A DNA stretch of 64,000 nucleotides from Xylanimonas protaetiae (GCF_004135385.1 NZ_CP035493.1:1674001-1738000), one strand, 5' to 3'. Positions 36,828 through 48,175 are shown, numbered from the stretch's first letter. Made by a program: numbers and translations. Notes: generated by a model not told the origin, from the letters alone.

Positions 36828-36856
36828 TTCCCAGGTGGGCGTCGAATGGCTAAGGT
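36828..36856 (+). promoter_or_regulatory. Candidate promoter of menJ-nuo
   Basis: TTCCCA (36828-36833), 17 bases and TAAGGT (36851-36856, fits TANNNT) predict a transcript start near 36862. The Rex-like palindrome at 36868-36885 lies directly downstream of it, a good position for repression. Confidence 0.45.
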
Positions 36857-36867
36857 GACCGAGGCTC

Positions 36868-36885
36868 TCGTGAACCGGTTCACAA
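36868..36885. promoter_or_regulatory. rex box: Candidate Rex operator before menJ-nuo
   Basis: TCGTGAACCGGTTCACAA matches TTGTGAA-N4-TTCACAA at 13 of 14 defined positions; its central 14 bases (GTGAACCGGTTCAC) are a perfect palindrome. It lies between the candidate promoter and the preferred menJ start (36924). The rex gene is in this window, and complex I operons are reported Rex targets in Streptomyces. Confidence 0.75.
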
Positions 36886-36923
36886 AGGACCGGTCGACGA
36901 GGACGTCCGAGGAGGTGGGAGCG

Positions 36924-38219
36924 GTGCGCGCAGGCTCGCGCGACGACGCCGACGTGATCGTCGTGGGCGCAGGTCCCGCTGGTTCCTCGACCGCCCACTG
37001 GTGCGCCTCTGCCGGCCTGGACGTGCTGCTGCTGGAGAAGTCCGCCTTCCCGCGCGACAAGATCTGCGGCGACGGCCTGACCCCCCGCGCGGTCGCCGAG
37101 CTGGCCCGCATGGGCGTCGACCTCGACCCCGCCGACGGCTGGATCCGCAACGAGGGCCTGCGCGTCTTCGCCGGCCGCCGCTCGTGGGAGCTGCCCTGGC
37201 CCGACGTCACGGCGTTCCCCGGCTACGGCTCGGCCATGGCCCGCGCGACGCTCGACCACCGGCTCGCCCAGCACGCGCAGCGCAGCGGCGCCAAGCTGCT
37301 CGAGCGCACCAAGGTCACGGGCCCGCTGCTCGACGAGCGCAGCGGCCGCACGGTCGGCGTCCGCGCCCAGACCGCCGACAGGCGCGACGTCGTCTACCGC
37401 GCCCCCGTCGTCGTCGCCGCCGACGGCGTCAGCTCCCGCTTCGCGACGGCGCTCGGCATCACGCGGCGCGACGACCGCCCCCTGGGCACCGCCTACCGGA
37501 CGTACTTCCGGTCGGAGGGCACGGCCCGCCACGAGGACGCCTGGATGGAGTCCCACCTCGAGCTCTGGTCGGGCGCCCCGGGGAAGTCCGACCTGCTGCC
37601 CGGCTACGGCTGGATCTTCGCGCTCGGCGACGGCACCGTGAACGTGGGCCTGGGCTCGGTGTCGAGCACGCCCGCGCGGCAGTCCGCCGTCGGGCACGAC
37701 TACAAGGCCCTGCTCCAGCAGTGGACGCAGAACACCCCCGAGGACTGGGGCTTCACGCCCGAGAACCAGGTGGGGCCGATCCGCGGGGCGGCGCTGCCCA
37801 TGGGGTTCAACCGCACGCCCCTGTACCGCGACGGGACGACCCTGGTCGGCGACGCCGGCGGCATGGTCAGCCCCTTCAACGGCGAGGGCATCGCGTACGC
37901 GCTCCAGGCGGGACGGGTCGCGGCCGACGCGATCGCCCAGGCCCGCACGCGCACCACCGACGCGGCCCGCGAGGCGGTGCTCGGCGGCTACGCCGAGCGC
38001 ATGCGCGCCGACCTCGGCGGCTACTACACGCTGGGCCGGGCGTTCGTCCGGCTCATCGAGCACCCGGCGATCATGCGGTTCGGCACGCGCTACGCGCTGC
38101 CGGTCCCGGTCGTCATGCAGTTTGTGGTGAAGCTGCTGTCGGACTGCTACGAGCCCCGCGGCGGGGACTGGGTCGACCGGCTCATCGCCGCGCTGGCCCG
38201 GGTGGCACCGGCGGCCTAG
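36924..38219 (+). CDS. menJ: Menaquinone reductase, geranylgeranyl-reductase family (MenJ-like)
   Basis: 431-residue FAD-dependent reductase. FAD-binding VIVVGAGPAGSSTAHW, the conserved KICGDGLTPRAV and GDAGGMVSPFNGEGIAYAL show the GGR family, whose actinobacterial members saturate one isoprene unit of menaquinone. The frame is open to ATG 36846, but GTG 36924 has GAGGAGG at 36909-36915 with ideal spacing, and homology begins six codons later. The earlier start would place a Rex-like palindrome inside the coding region. It precedes nuoA by 77 bases. Confidence 0.88.
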   Translation: MRAGSRDDADVIVVGAGPAGSSTAHWCASAGLDVLLLEKSAFPRDKICGDGLTPRAVAELARMGVDLDPADGWIRNEGLRVFAGRRSWELPWPDVTAFPGYGSAMARATLDHRLAQHAQRSGAKLLERTKVTGPLLDERSGRTVGVRAQTADRRDVVYRAPVVVAADGVSSRFATALGITRRDDRPLGTAYRTYFRSEGTARHEDAWMESHLELWSGAPGKSDLLPGYGWIFALGDGTVNVGLGSVSSTPARQSAVGHDYKALLQQWTQNTPEDWGFTPENQVGPIRGAALPMGFNRTPLYRDGTTLVGDAGGMVSPFNGEGIAYALQAGRVAADAIAQARTRTTDAAREAVLGGYAERMRADLGGYYTLGRAFVRLIEHPAIMRFGTRYALPVPVVMQFVVKLLSDCYEPRGGDWVDRLIAALARVAPAA

Positions 38220-38276
38220 AGCCCGGGTGCCGAGCGCCCGGACGTCACAGCACGATCTCAAGGAAGTGATCGAAGC

Positions 38277-38300
38277 ATGAGGCAGGAGGAGCAGGGATGA
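38277..38300 (+). other. Seven-codon ORF overlapping the nuoA start
   Basis: ATG at 38277, then Arg-Gln-Glu-Glu-Gln-Gly and TGA (38298-38300), which overlaps the nuoA ATG (38297). AAGGAAG at 38260-38266 could serve it, while the nuoA ribosome-binding site AGGAGGAG lies inside it. Possibly a translational coupling leader; may be chance. Confidence 0.3.
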
Positions 38301-38659
38301 CCAACCCGTACGTCCCGGTGCTGGTCCTCATGGCCGTGGCCGCCGTGCTGGCGCTCGGCGGTGTGGGCGCGTCGGCCGTCATCGGCCCGAAGCGCTACAA
38401 CCGCGCCAAGCTCGAGGCCTACGAGTGCGGCATCATGCCCACCCCGCACGCCGTCGGCGGCGGGCGGCTGCCCGTCAAGTACTACCTCGTCGCGATGACC
38501 TTCATCGTCTTCGACATCGAGGTCGTCTTCCTCTACCCGTGGGCCGTGAGCTTCGCGTGGCTGGCCGGCTTCGGCCTCGTCGCGATGCTCGTGTTCCTCG
38601 CGCTGATCACCGTGCCGTTCGTGTACGAGTGGCGGCGCGGCGGGTTCGACTGGGTCTGA
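38297..38659 (+). CDS. nuoA: NADH-quinone oxidoreductase subunit A
   Basis: 120-residue, three-helix membrane subunit of complex I. The conserved loop YECGIMPT (Cys) and FIVFDIEVVFLYPWAV are diagnostic. AGGAGGAG lies a few bases before the ATG. First of fourteen nuo genes in the standard A-N order with short gaps or overlaps. Confidence 0.97.
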   Translation: MTNPYVPVLVLMAVAAVLALGGVGASAVIGPKRYNRAKLEAYECGIMPTPHAVGGGRLPVKYYLVAMTFIVFDIEVVFLYPWAVSFAWLAGFGLVAMLVFLALITVPFVYEWRRGGFDWV

Positions 38660-38675
38660 AAGGCTGTAAGGGGAC

Positions 38676-39227
38676 ATGGGGATCGAAGAAGCTCCGTCAG
38701 GTTTCCTCCTGACGACGATCGAGGACCTCGCGGGGTACCTCCGCAAGGCGTCGCTGTGGCCGGTGACGTTCGGCCTGGCGTGCTGCGCGATCGAGATGAT
38801 GGCCGCGGGCGCGTCCCGGTTCGACCTGTCGCGGTTCGGCATGGAGGTGTTCCGCGCCTCGCCGCGCCAGGCCGACCTCATGATCGTCGCCGGCCGCGTG
38901 AGCCAGAAGATGGCCCCCGTCGTCCGGCAGGTCTACGACCAGATGAGCGAGCCCAAGTGGGTGCTCTCCATGGGCGTGTGCGCGTCGAGCGGCGGCATGT
39001 TCAACAACTACGCGATCGTCCAGGGCGTCGACCACATCGTGCCGGTGGACATCTACCTGCCCGGCTGCCCGCCGCGGCCCGAGATGCTCATCAACGCGAT
39101 CCTCGCGCTGCACCAGCAGATCGCGGACTCGCCGCTGGGCGTCAACCGCAAGGAGGCCGCCGCGGCCGCCGAGGCGGCGGCGCTCGAGGCCACCCCGACG
39201 TTCGAGCTCAAGGGGCTGCTGCGATGA
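38676..39227 (+). CDS. nuoB: NADH-quinone oxidoreductase subunit B
   Basis: 183-residue subunit holding the terminal 4Fe-4S cluster N2 next to the quinone site. The cluster cysteines are in [20 protein letters not shown] and LPGCPPRPE. The stop overlaps the nuoC start by four bases (ATGA). It lies on the cytoplasmic side, at the interface with NuoD. Confidence 0.97.
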   Translation: MGIEEAPSGFLLTTIEDLAGYLRKASLWPVTFGLACCAIEMMAAGASRFDLSRFGMEVFRASPRQADLMIVAGRVSQKMAPVVRQVYDQMSEPKWVLSMGVCASSGGMFNNYAIVQGVDHIVPVDIYLPGCPPRPEMLINAILALHQQIADSPLGVNRKEAAAAAEAAALEATPTFELKGLLR

Positions 39228-39949
39228 GCGACACCCCGCGCAGCGACGACGCCGTCGTCCCGCGCGACGCCGCGGCACCCCTCGGGTCCCGCCCCCAGGG
39301 CGAGGTGTTCGGCACCCGCGAGGGCATGTTCGGCACGGGCGGCTCGGGCGACACGTCCGGCTACGGCGGCCTCGTCGCCCCCGTCCGGTTCCCCGGCGCG
39401 AGCGAGCGCCCCTACGGCGGCTGGTTCGACGAGGCGGTCGACGTCCTCGCGGAGATCCTCGGCGACGAGTTCGGCCAGGCGGTCGAGCGCGTCGTCGTCG
39501 ACCGCGACGAGCTGACCTTGTGGGTCGCGCGCGAGCACCTCCTCACGGTCGTCCGCGCGCTGCGCGACGACCAGGACCTGCGCTTCGAGCTCTCGCTCGG
39601 CGTCAGCGGCGTCCACTACCCCGACGACGCCGGCCGCGAGCTGCACGCCGTCTACCACCTCACCTCGGTGACGCACGGCCGCCGCCTGCGCCTCGAGGTC
39701 GCCACGCCCGACGCCGACCCGCGCATCCCGTCGACGACGTCGGTGTACCCGACGAACGACTGGCACGAGCGCGAGACGTTCGACTTCTTCGGCATCGTCT
39801 TCGACGGGCACCCGGGCCTGGCCCGCATCGAGATGCCCGACGACTGGCCGGGCCACCCGCAGCGCAAGGACTACCCGCTCGGCGGCATCCCGGTGGAGTA
39901 CAAGGGCGCGACGGTGCCGCCCCCCGACACGCGACGGAGCTACGCATGA
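39224..39949 (+). CDS. nuoC: NADH-quinone oxidoreductase subunit C
   Basis: 241-residue 30-kDa subunit of the peripheral arm. The family signature [18 protein letters not shown] and [14 protein letters not shown] is near the C-terminus. The first 60 residues are a Gly/Asp-rich extension seen in actinobacterial NuoC. Separate from nuoD (fused in E. coli). Starts and ends with ATGA overlaps. Confidence 0.96.
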   Translation: MSDTPRSDDAVVPRDAAAPLGSRPQGEVFGTREGMFGTGGSGDTSGYGGLVAPVRFPGASERPYGGWFDEAVDVLAEILGDEFGQAVERVVVDRDELTLWVAREHLLTVVRALRDDQDLRFELSLGVSGVHYPDDAGRELHAVYHLTSVTHGRRLRLEVATPDADPRIPSTTSVYPTNDWHERETFDFFGIVFDGHPGLARIEMPDDWPGHPQRKDYPLGGIPVEYKGATVPPPDTRRSYA

Positions 39950-41283
39950 GCACCTTCCACGCCACCCGGCCGGCCGACGAGGCCATGCCCGCCGGCGCGG
40001 CGTTCTTCGAGGCCTCGGGCGGCGACTGGGACGAGATCGCCCGCGAGGTCGTCGGCGAGGAGCGCATCGTCGTCAACATGGGCCCGCAGCACCCGTCCAC
40101 GCACGGCGTGCTGCGCCTCATGCTCGAGATCGACGGCGAGACGGTCACCGAGGCCCGCGCGGGCGTCGGCTACCTGCACACCGGCATCGAGAAGAACATG
40201 GAGTTCCGCACCTGGACGCAGGGCACCACGTTCTGCACCCGGATGGACTACCTGGCCCCGTTCTTTCAGGAGACCGCGTTCTGCCTGGGCGTCGAGAAGC
40301 TGCTCGGCATCACCGACGACGTGCCGGCGCGGGCGTCCGTCATCCGCGTGCTGATGATGGAGCTCAACCGCATCGCCTCCCACCTGGTGTGCCTCGGCAC
40401 GGCCGGCAACGAGATGGGCGCCACCACGGTGATGACCATCGCGTTCACGGCGCGCGAGGAGATCCTGCGGGTCTTCGAGGCGGTGACGGGCCTGCGCATG
40501 AACCACGCGTACGTCCGCCCCGGCGGCGTCGCGCAGGACGTGCCCGAGGGCACCACCGACCAGGTGCGCAAGGCCGTCCCGCAGGTCAAGCACTACCTGC
40601 GCCAGCTCGGCGACCTCATGCTGGCCAACCCGATCTTCAAGGCCCGCCTGGTCGGCACGGGGTCGCTCAACCTCGCCGGCTGCATGGCCCTGGGGATCAC
40701 CGGCCCGGTGCTCCGCTCCGCGGGCCTGCCGTACGACGTGCGCAAGGCGTTCCCGTACTGCGGCTACGAGACGTACGACTTCGACGTCCCCGTCTCCGAC
40801 AACGCCGACTGCTATGACCGCGTCGTGCTGCGCATCGAGGAGTGCTACCAGTCGCTCAAGATCGTCGAGCAGACCCTCGAGCGCCTGGACGCCACGACCG
40901 GAGAGCCCGTCATGGTCGCCGACAAGAAGATCGCCTGGCCCGCCCAGCTCGCCGTCGGCGGCGACGGCCAGGGCAACTCGCTCGAGCACATCAAGACGAT
41001 CATGGGCACCTCGATGGAGGCCCTGATCCACCACTTCAAGATCGTGACCGAGGGCTTCCGCGTCCCGGCCGGGCAGGTGTGGCAGACCGTGGAGCACCCC
41101 CGCGGGGAGCTCGGCGTCCACGTCGTGTCCGACGGCGGCACGCGGCCGTACCGGGCGCACTTCCGCGACCCGTCGTTCAACAACCTCCAGGCCGTGTCGG
41201 TGATGTGCGAGGGCGGCCAGGTGGCCGACGTCGTCGTCTCCGTCGCGTCCCTGGACCCCGTGCTCGGAGGTGTGGACCGATGA
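39946..41283 (+). CDS. nuoD: NADH-quinone oxidoreductase subunit D
   Basis: 445-residue 49-kDa subunit that forms the quinone cavity with NuoB. Signatures are [26 protein letters not shown] and the C-terminal [20 protein letters not shown]. The start overlaps nuoC and the stop overlaps nuoE, both by four bases. Confidence 0.97.
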   Translation: MSTFHATRPADEAMPAGAAFFEASGGDWDEIAREVVGEERIVVNMGPQHPSTHGVLRLMLEIDGETVTEARAGVGYLHTGIEKNMEFRTWTQGTTFCTRMDYLAPFFQETAFCLGVEKLLGITDDVPARASVIRVLMMELNRIASHLVCLGTAGNEMGATTVMTIAFTAREEILRVFEAVTGLRMNHAYVRPGGVAQDVPEGTTDQVRKAVPQVKHYLRQLGDLMLANPIFKARLVGTGSLNLAGCMALGITGPVLRSAGLPYDVRKAFPYCGYETYDFDVPVSDNADCYDRVVLRIEECYQSLKIVEQTLERLDATTGEPVMVADKKIAWPAQLAVGGDGQGNSLEHIKTIMGTSMEALIHHFKIVTEGFRVPAGQVWQTVEHPRGELGVHVVSDGGTRPYRAHFRDPSFNNLQAVSVMCEGGQVADVVVSVASLDPVLGGVDR

Positions 41284-42071
41284 CGTACGACGCTTCGACT
41301 CTCGCGTCCCTGAGGTCTGACGCCGAGGCCATCGTCGCGCGCTACCCCGACCCGCGGTCGGGGCTGCTGCCGATGCTGCACCTGGTGCAGTCGGTGGACG
41401 GCTACGTCAGCCCGGACGGCATCCGGTTCTGCGCCGAGCGGCTGGAGCTGACGCCGGCCGAGGTCAGCGCGGTCGCCACGTTCTACACGCAGTACAAGCG
41501 GCACCCCAACGGCACCTACACGGTGGGCGTCTGCACCAACACGCTCTGCGCGATCATGGGCGGGGACGCGATCTTCGACGAGCTGAGCGAGCACCTCGGC
41601 GTCGGGCACGACGAGACCACTGACGACGGCGCGATCACCCTCGAGCGCGTCGAGTGCAACGCGGCCTGCGACTACGCGCCGGTGATGATGGTCAACTGGG
41701 AGTTCTTCGACAACCAGACGCCGGAGTCGGCGACGGCGGTCGTGGACGACCTCCAGGCGGGCATGCCCGTCGCACCGACCCGCGGCGCGCACAGCGTCTG
41801 CTCGTTCAAGGCGATGAGCCGCGTGCTCGCCGGGTTCCCCGACGGGCGCGCGAACGAGGGCGGCCTCGCGGGCGCGCCCACGCTGGCCGGCCTGAAGGTG
41901 GCCCGTGAGAACGGCTGGACGGCCCCCGCGCCCCTGGCCGCCGCCGCGGGCGCGGACGGCACCGCCGAGGGCACGCCCGCCGCGGGCGAGGGCACGCCCG
42001 CCGCGGGCGAGCCCGGCTCGAGCGCCGAGCGCAAGCCCCTCACTCCCACCGACAAGGGAGGGTCGAAGTGA
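41280..42071 (+). CDS. nuoE: NADH-quinone oxidoreductase subunit E
   Basis: 263-residue 24-kDa subunit with a thioredoxin-like 2Fe-2S domain; ligands are Cys85, Cys90, Cys126 and Cys130. It is about 80-90 residues longer than E. coli NuoE because of an Ala/Gly/Pro-rich C-terminal tail with a direct repeat GTPAAGE. The stop overlaps the GTG start of nuoF. Confidence 0.95.
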   Translation: MTYDASTLASLRSDAEAIVARYPDPRSGLLPMLHLVQSVDGYVSPDGIRFCAERLELTPAEVSAVATFYTQYKRHPNGTYTVGVCTNTLCAIMGGDAIFDELSEHLGVGHDETTDDGAITLERVECNAACDYAPVMMVNWEFFDNQTPESATAVVDDLQAGMPVAPTRGAHSVCSFKAMSRVLAGFPDGRANEGGLAGAPTLAGLKVARENGWTAPAPLAAAAGADGTAEGTPAAGEGTPAAGEPGSSAERKPLTPTDKGGSK

Positions 42072-43411
42072 CACCCCTGACCCCCGTCCTCACGGACACC
42101 TGGGACAAGGACCGCTCCTGGTCGCTGGAGACGTACGTCGCCACGGCCGACGGGTACGCGGGCCTGCGCAAGGCCCTGACCATGAACCCGGCCGACATCG
42201 TCACCGCCGTCAAGGAGTCCGGCCTGCGCGGCCGCGGCGGCGCAGGCTTCCCGACGGGCCTCAAGTGGAGCTTCCTGCCCCCCGACGACGGCAAGCCGCG
42301 CTACCTCGTGGTCAACGCGGACGAGTCCGAGCCGGGCACCTGCAAGGACATCCCGCTGATGATGGCCAGCCCGCAGCACCTCGTCGAGGGCGTGGCGATC
42401 ACGAGCGTCGCGATCAACTGCCACCACGCGTTCGTGTATGTGCGCGGCGAGGTGCTCCACGTCTACCGCCGTCTGCTGAACGCGGTGCAGGAGGCGTACG
42501 ACGCCGGCTACCTGGGCAAGAACATCCTGGGCAGCGGCTACGACCTCGACGTCACCGTGCACGCCGGGGCGGGCGCCTACATCTGCGGCGAGGAGACGGC
42601 GCTGCTCGACTCGCTCGAGGGCCGCCGCGGCCAGCCGCGCCTCAAGCCGCCGTTCCCCGCCGTCGAGGGCCTCTACGCCCGGCCCACGGTGGTCAACAAC
42701 GTCGAGTCGATCGCCTCGGTCCCCGCGATCATGCGCAACGGCGCCGCGTGGTTCGCGAGCATGGGCACCGAGAAGTCGCAGGGCATGGGCCTGTTCTCGC
42801 TGAGCGGCCACGTGACGAGGCCCGGCCAGTACGAGGCCCCGCTCGGCATCACGCTGCGCGAGCTGCTGGACATGGCGGGCGGCATCCGCGAGGGGCACCG
42901 GATCAAGTTCTGGACGCCGGGCGGCTCGTCCACCCCGATGTTCACCGACGCCCACCTCGACGTGCCGCTCGACTACGAGTCGGTCGGAGCGGCCAAGTCG
43001 ATGCTCGGCACGCGCGCCCTCCAGATCTTCGACGAGACCACGTGCGTGGTGCGCGCCGTGAGCCGGTGGATGGACTTCTACGCGCACGAGTCGTGCGGCA
43101 AGTGCACCCCGTGCCGCGAGGGCACCTTCTGGCTCAAGCAGGTGCTGGCCCGGGTCGAGAACGGCGGCGGCGTCGACGCGGACATCGACCTCATGGTCGA
43201 CCTGTGCGACAACATCCTCGGCCGCGCGTTCTGCGCGCTGGGCGACGGCGCCACCTCACCCGTGACCAGCTCGATCGAGCTGTTCCGTGACGAGTACCAG
43301 GCGCACATCGACAACCACGGGTGCCCCTTCGACCCGGTGCGGTCGGCGCTCTTCGACTACACGCCCAAGCAGAGGACCGGCCTGCTGGCCGGAGCGGCGG
43401 GAGGCCACTGA
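42068..43411 (+). CDS. nuoF: NADH-quinone oxidoreductase subunit F
   Basis: 447-residue NADH-binding, FMN-containing subunit. [17 protein letters not shown] binds [22 protein letters not shown] is the FMN site, and [11 protein letters not shown] plus a later Cys bind the 4Fe-4S cluster N3. This is where NADH is oxidised. GTG start overlaps nuoE and the stop overlaps nuoG (TGATG). Confidence 0.97.
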   Translation: MTPLTPVLTDTWDKDRSWSLETYVATADGYAGLRKALTMNPADIVTAVKESGLRGRGGAGFPTGLKWSFLPPDDGKPRYLVVNADESEPGTCKDIPLMMASPQHLVEGVAITSVAINCHHAFVYVRGEVLHVYRRLLNAVQEAYDAGYLGKNILGSGYDLDVTVHAGAGAYICGEETALLDSLEGRRGQPRLKPPFPAVEGLYARPTVVNNVESIASVPAIMRNGAAWFASMGTEKSQGMGLFSLSGHVTRPGQYEAPLGITLRELLDMAGGIREGHRIKFWTPGGSSTPMFTDAHLDVPLDYESVGAAKSMLGTRALQIFDETTCVVRAVSRWMDFYAHESCGKCTPCREGTFWLKQVLARVENGGGVDADIDLMVDLCDNILGRAFCALGDGATSPVTSSIELFRDEYQAHIDNHGCPFDPVRSALFDYTPKQRTGLLAGAAGGH

Positions 43412-45996
43412 TGACTGCGACCGCGGACACGACCACGGGCGCCCCCGCCCCGGTGGAGACGGTCACGCTCACCATCGACGGCATCCAGGTCACCGTGCCC
43501 CGGGGCACCCTGGTGATCCGGGCGGCCGAGCAGCTCGGCATCGAGATCCCGCGGTTCTGCGACCACCCGCTGCTCGAGCCCGTCGGCGCGTGCCGGCAGT
43601 GCCTCGTCGAGGTGGCCACGCCCGGCCCCGACGGCAGCATGCGCCCGATGCCCAAGCCGCAGGCGTCCTGCACGCTCGAGTCGACCGCGGGCATGGCCGT
43701 CAAGACGGCGTCGACGTCGCCCGTCGCCGACAAGGCGCAGGAGGGGGTCATGGAGCTGCTGCTCATGAACCACCCCCTCGACTGTCCCGTCTGCGACAAG
43801 GGCGGCGAGTGCCCCCTGCAGAACCAGGCCATGACAAACGGCCGCCCCGAGTCGCGGTTCATCGACGTCAAGCGCGTGTTCGAGAAGCCCATCCCGGTGT
43901 CGACCGAGATCCTGCTCGACCGCGAGCGCTGCGTCCTGTGCCAGCGCTGCACGCGCTTCAGCGACGAGATCGCGGGCGACGCGTTCATCGCCCTGCAGAA
44001 GCGCGGCGCGGCCCAGCAGATCGGCCGGTTCGACGTCGACGTGCTCGGCTTCGCGAGCGAGGGTGGCGTGGTCGCCGAGGCGACCGCCTTCGAGGGCGCG
44101 CAGACGCCGGACGGCATCCCGTTCGCGTCGTACTTCTCGGGCAACACCATCCAGATCTGCCCGGTGGGAGCGCTCACCAACGCCTCGTACCGGTTCCGGG
44201 CCCGCCCGTTCGACCTCGTCTCGACGCCGGGCGTCTCGGAGCACGACTCGTCGGGCGCGGCGATCCGCGTCGACCACCGCCGCGGCACCGTGATGCGGCG
44301 CCTCGCGGGGGAGGACCCCGTGGTCAACGAGGAGTGGATCACCGACAAGGACCGCTTCGCGTTCCAGTGGCAGTCGGCCCCCGACCGCATCACCACCCCC
44401 CTCGTCCGGGAGGCCGACGCGGACGGGACGAGCGCGCTGCGCCCGGCCTCCTGGGTCGAGGCCCTGGAGCTCGCGGCCGAGGGCCTCGCCGCGGCGAAGG
44501 AGCAGGGCGGCGTCGGCGTCCTGCCCGGCGGCCGCCTCACGCTCGAGGACGCGCACGCCTGGTCCCGGTTCGCCCGCACCGTGCTCGGCACCGACGACGT
44601 CGACCAGCGCGCCCGCGTGCACTCCGCGGAGGAGGCCGCGTTCCTCGGCCACGCCGTCGCCGGCACCGGCATCGGCGTCACCTTCGGCGACCTGGAGAAG
44701 GCGCCGCTCGTGCTGCTCGCCGGCCTGGAGCCGGAGGAGGAGGGCGGCTACCTCTTCCTGCGGCTGCGCAAGGCGGTCCGCCAGGGCGGCCTGCGCGTCC
44801 TGGGACTCGCGCCCTTCGCCAGCCGCGGCCTCGAGCGCCTGCACGGCACGCTGCTCGCGTCCGCCCCCGGCCGCGAGGCCGAGTGGCTCGGCGCCGTCGC
44901 CGCCAAGGCGACCGGCGACCTGCTGCCGGCCGACCTGCCGGCCGACGACGCGCAGGCCATCGCCGACGCGGCGGCCGGGCTCGCCGAGCCGGGCGCCGTG
45001 ATCCTCGTGGGCGAGCGCCTCGCCGGCGCCCCCGGCGCGTACACCGCGGCGCTGGCCCTGGCCGCGGCGACCGGTGCCCGCCTGGCCTGGGTGCCGCGTC
45101 GCGCGGGAGAGCGCGGCGGCGTCGAGGCCGGCCTGCTGCCGGGCCTGCTGCCCGGCGGTCGCCCGCTCGCCGACGCCCGCGCGCGGGCCGAGGTGGCCGC
45201 GGCGTGGGGCGTCGACGAGGCCTCGCTGCCCGCCGGCCCCGGCCGCGACCTGGCCGGCATCCTCCAGGACCTCGAGGCCGGCACGCTCGGCGGCGCCCTG
45301 GTGGGCGGCCTCGAGCTCGCCGACCTCCCCGACCCGGCGGCCGCCCGCCGCGCCCTCGCCAGGGCGGGCTTCGTGGTGAGCCTCGAGGTCCGGGCGTCCG
45401 AGGTGACCGAGATCGCCGACGTCGTCCTGCCCGTCGCCCCGCCCGTCGAGCGGGCCGGCGCCTGGGTGAGCTGGGAGGGCCGCGTGCGCTCCTTCCCGCA
45501 GGCGCTCGAGTCGGCCGCGCTGCCCGACCACCGCGTGCTCGCGCAGCTCGCCGAGTGGGCCGGTGCGCCCTTCGACCCCGCGCCCGAGCTCGGCCCGTGG
45601 GCCGGCGACCGCGTCCCCGCGCCCACCGCGACGGCGGAGGCCGTGCCGCGCATCGAGCCCGGCACCGCCGTCCTCGCCTCGTGGCACCTGCTGCTCGACG
45701 ACGGCGCCCTCCAGGACGGCGAGCCGCACCTGGCCGGCACCGCGAAGCGGCCGATCGCCCGGATGAGCGCGGCCACCGCGGCGGCCGTCGACGTGTTCGA
45801 CGGCGACGAGGTCACCGTCTCCACCGACCGCGGGTCGCTGACGCTGCCCGTGATCGTCACCGAGATGGTCGACCACGTCGTCTGGCTGCCGCTGGCCAGC
45901 AAGGGCTGCCGCGTCCACGACACGCTCGGCGTCGCTCCCGGCGACGTCGTGACGGTCCAGGCCGGATCGGCCGCTTCGCACGGAGGTGCCGCATGA
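43411..45996 (+). CDS. nuoG: NADH-quinone oxidoreductase subunit G
   Basis: 861-residue iron-sulfur subunit. The N-terminal 2Fe-2S ferredoxin has Cys50, 61, 64 and 87. [17 protein letters not shown] gives cluster N5, and CVLCQRC with QICPVGAL gives N4. A degenerate molybdopterin-oxidoreductase domain fills the C-terminal 600 residues. It carries electrons from NuoE/F to NuoI. Overlaps nuoH. Confidence 0.96.
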   Translation: MTATADTTTGAPAPVETVTLTIDGIQVTVPRGTLVIRAAEQLGIEIPRFCDHPLLEPVGACRQCLVEVATPGPDGSMRPMPKPQASCTLESTAGMAVKTASTSPVADKAQEGVMELLLMNHPLDCPVCDKGGECPLQNQAMTNGRPESRFIDVKRVFEKPIPVSTEILLDRERCVLCQRCTRFSDEIAGDAFIALQKRGAAQQIGRFDVDVLGFASEGGVVAEATAFEGAQTPDGIPFASYFSGNTIQICPVGALTNASYRFRARPFDLVSTPGVSEHDSSGAAIRVDHRRGTVMRRLAGEDPVVNEEWITDKDRFAFQWQSAPDRITTPLVREADADGTSALRPASWVEALELAAEGLAAAKEQGGVGVLPGGRLTLEDAHAWSRFARTVLGTDDVDQRARVHSAEEAAFLGHAVAGTGIGVTFGDLEKAPLVLLAGLEPEEEGGYLFLRLRKAVRQGGLRVLGLAPFASRGLERLHGTLLASAPGREAEWLGAVAAKATGDLLPADLPADDAQAIADAAAGLAEPGAVILVGERLAGAPGAYTAALALAAATGARLAWVPRRAGERGGVEAGLLPGLLPGGRPLADARARAEVAAAWGVDEASLPAGPGRDLAGILQDLEAGTLGGALVGGLELADLPDPAAARRALARAGFVVSLEVRASEVTEIADVVLPVAPPVERAGAWVSWEGRVRSFPQALESAALPDHRVLAQLAEWAGAPFDPAPELGPWAGDRVPAPTATAEAVPRIEPGTAVLASWHLLLDDGALQDGEPHLAGTAKRPIARMSAATAAAVDVFDGDEVTVSTDRGSLTLPVIVTEMVDHVVWLPLASKGCRVHDTLGVAPGDVVTVQAGSAASHGGAA

Positions 45997-47315
45997 TCCC
46001 CGGGGTCCACGCGGACTTCAGCAACGACAACGGTTGGACGTTCCTCGTCAAGGCCGTCCTCATCCTCGTGTTCCTGCTGGTCAGCGTGCTCATCGCCATC
46101 TGGTTCGAGCGCAAGGTCGTCGGCCGCATGCAGGTGCGCCCCGGCCCGAACGTGCACGGCCCGTTCGGCCTGCTCCAGTCCCTCGCCGACGCCATGAAGC
46201 TCCTGCTCAAGGAGGACATGAACGTCACCGCGGCCGACCGGATCGTCTACCTGCTCGCGCCGATGATCTCGGTGTTCTGCTCGCTGCTGGTGTTCGCCGT
46301 CGTGCCGTTCGGGCCGTCGGTGCGGCTGCCCTGGACCGACTGGTCGACGCCGGCGCAGCTCACCGACTTCCCCGTCGCGGTGCTGTACGTGCTGGCCTGC
46401 GCCTCGGTGGGCGTCTACGGCATCGTGCTCGGCGGCTGGTCGTCGGGCTCGACGTACCCGCTGCTCGGCTCGGTGCGCTCCACCGCGCAGGTGATCTCCT
46501 ACGAGCTGGCCATGGGCCTCTCGCTCGTCTCGGTGTTCATCCTGTCGGGCTCGATGTCGACGTCGATGATCGTCGAGCAGCAGACCACGCGGTGGTTCTT
46601 CATCCCGCTGCTGCCGGCGTTCGTCGTCTACGTCATCTCGATGATCGGCGAGACCAACCGCCTGCCGTTCGACCTCCCCGAGGCCGAGGGCGAGCTCGTG
46701 TCCGGCTACATGACCGAGTACTCGTCGATGAAGTTCGCCTGGTTCTTCCTGGCGGAGTACATCAACATGCTCAACGTCTCGGCCGTGTGCGCCACGCTCT
46801 TCCTCGGCGGGTGGCGTGCCCCCTGGCCGCTCAGCGCGATCAACGACGGCATGCTCAACGAGGGCTGGTGGCCGATCCTCTGGTTCCTGGCCAAGGTCTG
46901 GATCCTGATGTTCGTGTTCGTGTGGGTGCGCGGCACGCTGCTGCGCCTGCGCTACGACCAGTTCATGGTGTTCGGCTGGAAGGTGCTCATCCCGGTCGCG
47001 CTGGGCTGGCTGGTGCTGCTCGCCGTGCTCCAGTACGTGCGCCTCGGCGAGGGCGTGGGGACGGGCTCGCTCGTCACCGTGCTCGTCGTCGTCGGGCTCG
47101 TGCTCGTCGCCCTGATCACGTTCTGGCCCGAGAAGCGCAGACCCGAGGAGCCGGCGACGGTGGCGTTCGACGCGCACGCCCACGGCTACCCCGTGCCCCC
47201 GCTGCCGGGCCAGACCCTCCCGCCGTCGCCGCGCGCCCACCGCCGGCCCGTCACCGTGGACGCCACCGTCGTGTCGGACGACGCGTCCGCAGCCCCCGAG
47301 GAGGGAACCCGATGA
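45993..47315 (+). CDS. nuoH: NADH-quinone oxidoreductase subunit H
   Basis: 440-residue membrane subunit at the junction of the two arms, with eight or nine helices. [20 protein letters not shown] and [20 protein letters not shown] are the family signatures and contain quinone-site residues. A Pro-rich cytosolic tail of about 60 residues follows the last helix. The start overlaps nuoG (ATGA) and the stop overlaps nuoI. Confidence 0.96.
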   Translation: MIPGVHADFSNDNGWTFLVKAVLILVFLLVSVLIAIWFERKVVGRMQVRPGPNVHGPFGLLQSLADAMKLLLKEDMNVTAADRIVYLLAPMISVFCSLLVFAVVPFGPSVRLPWTDWSTPAQLTDFPVAVLYVLACASVGVYGIVLGGWSSGSTYPLLGSVRSTAQVISYELAMGLSLVSVFILSGSMSTSMIVEQQTTRWFFIPLLPAFVVYVISMIGETNRLPFDLPEAEGELVSGYMTEYSSMKFAWFFLAEYINMLNVSAVCATLFLGGWRAPWPLSAINDGMLNEGWWPILWFLAKVWILMFVFVWVRGTLLRLRYDQFMVFGWKVLIPVALGWLVLLAVLQYVRLGEGVGTGSLVTVLVVVGLVLVALITFWPEKRRPEEPATVAFDAHAHGYPVPPLPGQTLPPSPRAHRRPVTVDATVVSDDASAAPEEGTR

Positions 47316-48175
47316 GCGACTACCAGCCGCTGCGGCCCCAGGCGAAGGGGCCGATCGGCAAGCTGCTCGCCCCCGTCGCGGGGTTCGGCGTGACGCTCGG
47401 CTCGATGTTCCGCCCGACGGTCACCGAGCAGTACCCCTTCGAGAAGGTGCCGCCCGCGAAGCGCTACCACGGCCGCCACCAGCTCAACCGGTACGCCGAC
47501 GGCCTCGAGAAGTGCATCGGCTGCGAGCTGTGCGCCTGGGCGTGCCCCGCCGACGCCATCTACGTCGAGGGCGCCGACAACGCCGACGTCCTCGTCGAGA
47601 CCGGGGGCGGGCAGGTCAGCCCCGGCGAGCGGTACGGCCGCGTCTACCAGATCAACTACCTGCGCTGCATCTTCTGCGGGCTCTGCGTCGAGGCGTGCCC
47701 CACGCGCGCCCTGACGATGTCGAACGACTTCGAGCTCGCCGGCCCCACGCGCGCCGGGATGATCTACGAGAAGCAGGACCTGCTGGCCCCCGTGGCCGAG
47801 GGCGCCCTCGCGGGCCCGCACCCCATGGTCACGGGCACCACGGACACCGACTACTACCAGGGCAAGGTCACCGCGCCCACGGCGGACCAGGTGGCCTGGG
47901 TGCGCGAGCACCGCCCCGACGACGCGACCCTCGAGGCGGCCACCGCGGTCGTCGAGGGCACACGCCCCGCGCCCGCGCCGACCGTGCACACGCTGCGCCC
48001 GCCGGCCACCAAGGCCACGGCCACCCGGGAGGCCGCCCGCGGCGGGCACGCCGGCGAGCTCACCCACGACACGCCGGGCGGCCCGCTCTCGGCCGCGCTC
48101 GACGCGGCCGGGTCCACCGCCCGCGCGGCCGCGACCGCCGGACCCGGCCAGACAGGAAACGGAGGCATCCGATGA
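47312..48175 (+). CDS. nuoI: NADH-quinone oxidoreductase subunit I
   Basis: 287-residue ferredoxin-like subunit with two 4Fe-4S motifs, [12 protein letters not shown] and [12 protein letters not shown], carrying clusters N6a and N6b. It is about 100 residues longer than E. coli NuoI, due to an Ala/Thr/Pro-rich C-terminal tail. Overlaps nuoH and nuoJ by four bases. Confidence 0.96.
   Translation: MSDYQPLRPQAKGPIGKLLAPVAGFGVTLGSMFRPTVTEQYPFEKVPPAKRYHGRHQLNRYADGLEKCIGCELCAWACPADAIYVEGADNADVLVETGGGQVSPGERYGRVYQINYLRCIFCGLCVEACPTRALTMSNDFELAGPTRAGMIYEKQDLLAPVAEGALAGPHPMVTGTTDTDYYQGKVTAPTADQVAWVREHRPDDATLEAATAVVEGTRPAPAPTVHTLRPPATKATATREAARGGHAGELTHDTPGGPLSAALDAAGSTARAAATAGPGQTGNGGIR

Noticed and set aside
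36846-36923. An N-terminal extension of menJ starting at ATG 36846
   Set aside because: GTG 36924 has a much stronger ribosome-binding site and homology begins just after it. The extension would encode a Rex-like palindrome and has no family similarity.
38221-38245. A weak 7-bp hairpin between menJ and nuoA as an operon terminator
   Set aside because: It has a wobble pair and no T-run, and a strong nuoA ribosome-binding site follows within 60 bases. Read-through is expected, so menJ and nuo are treated as one operon.
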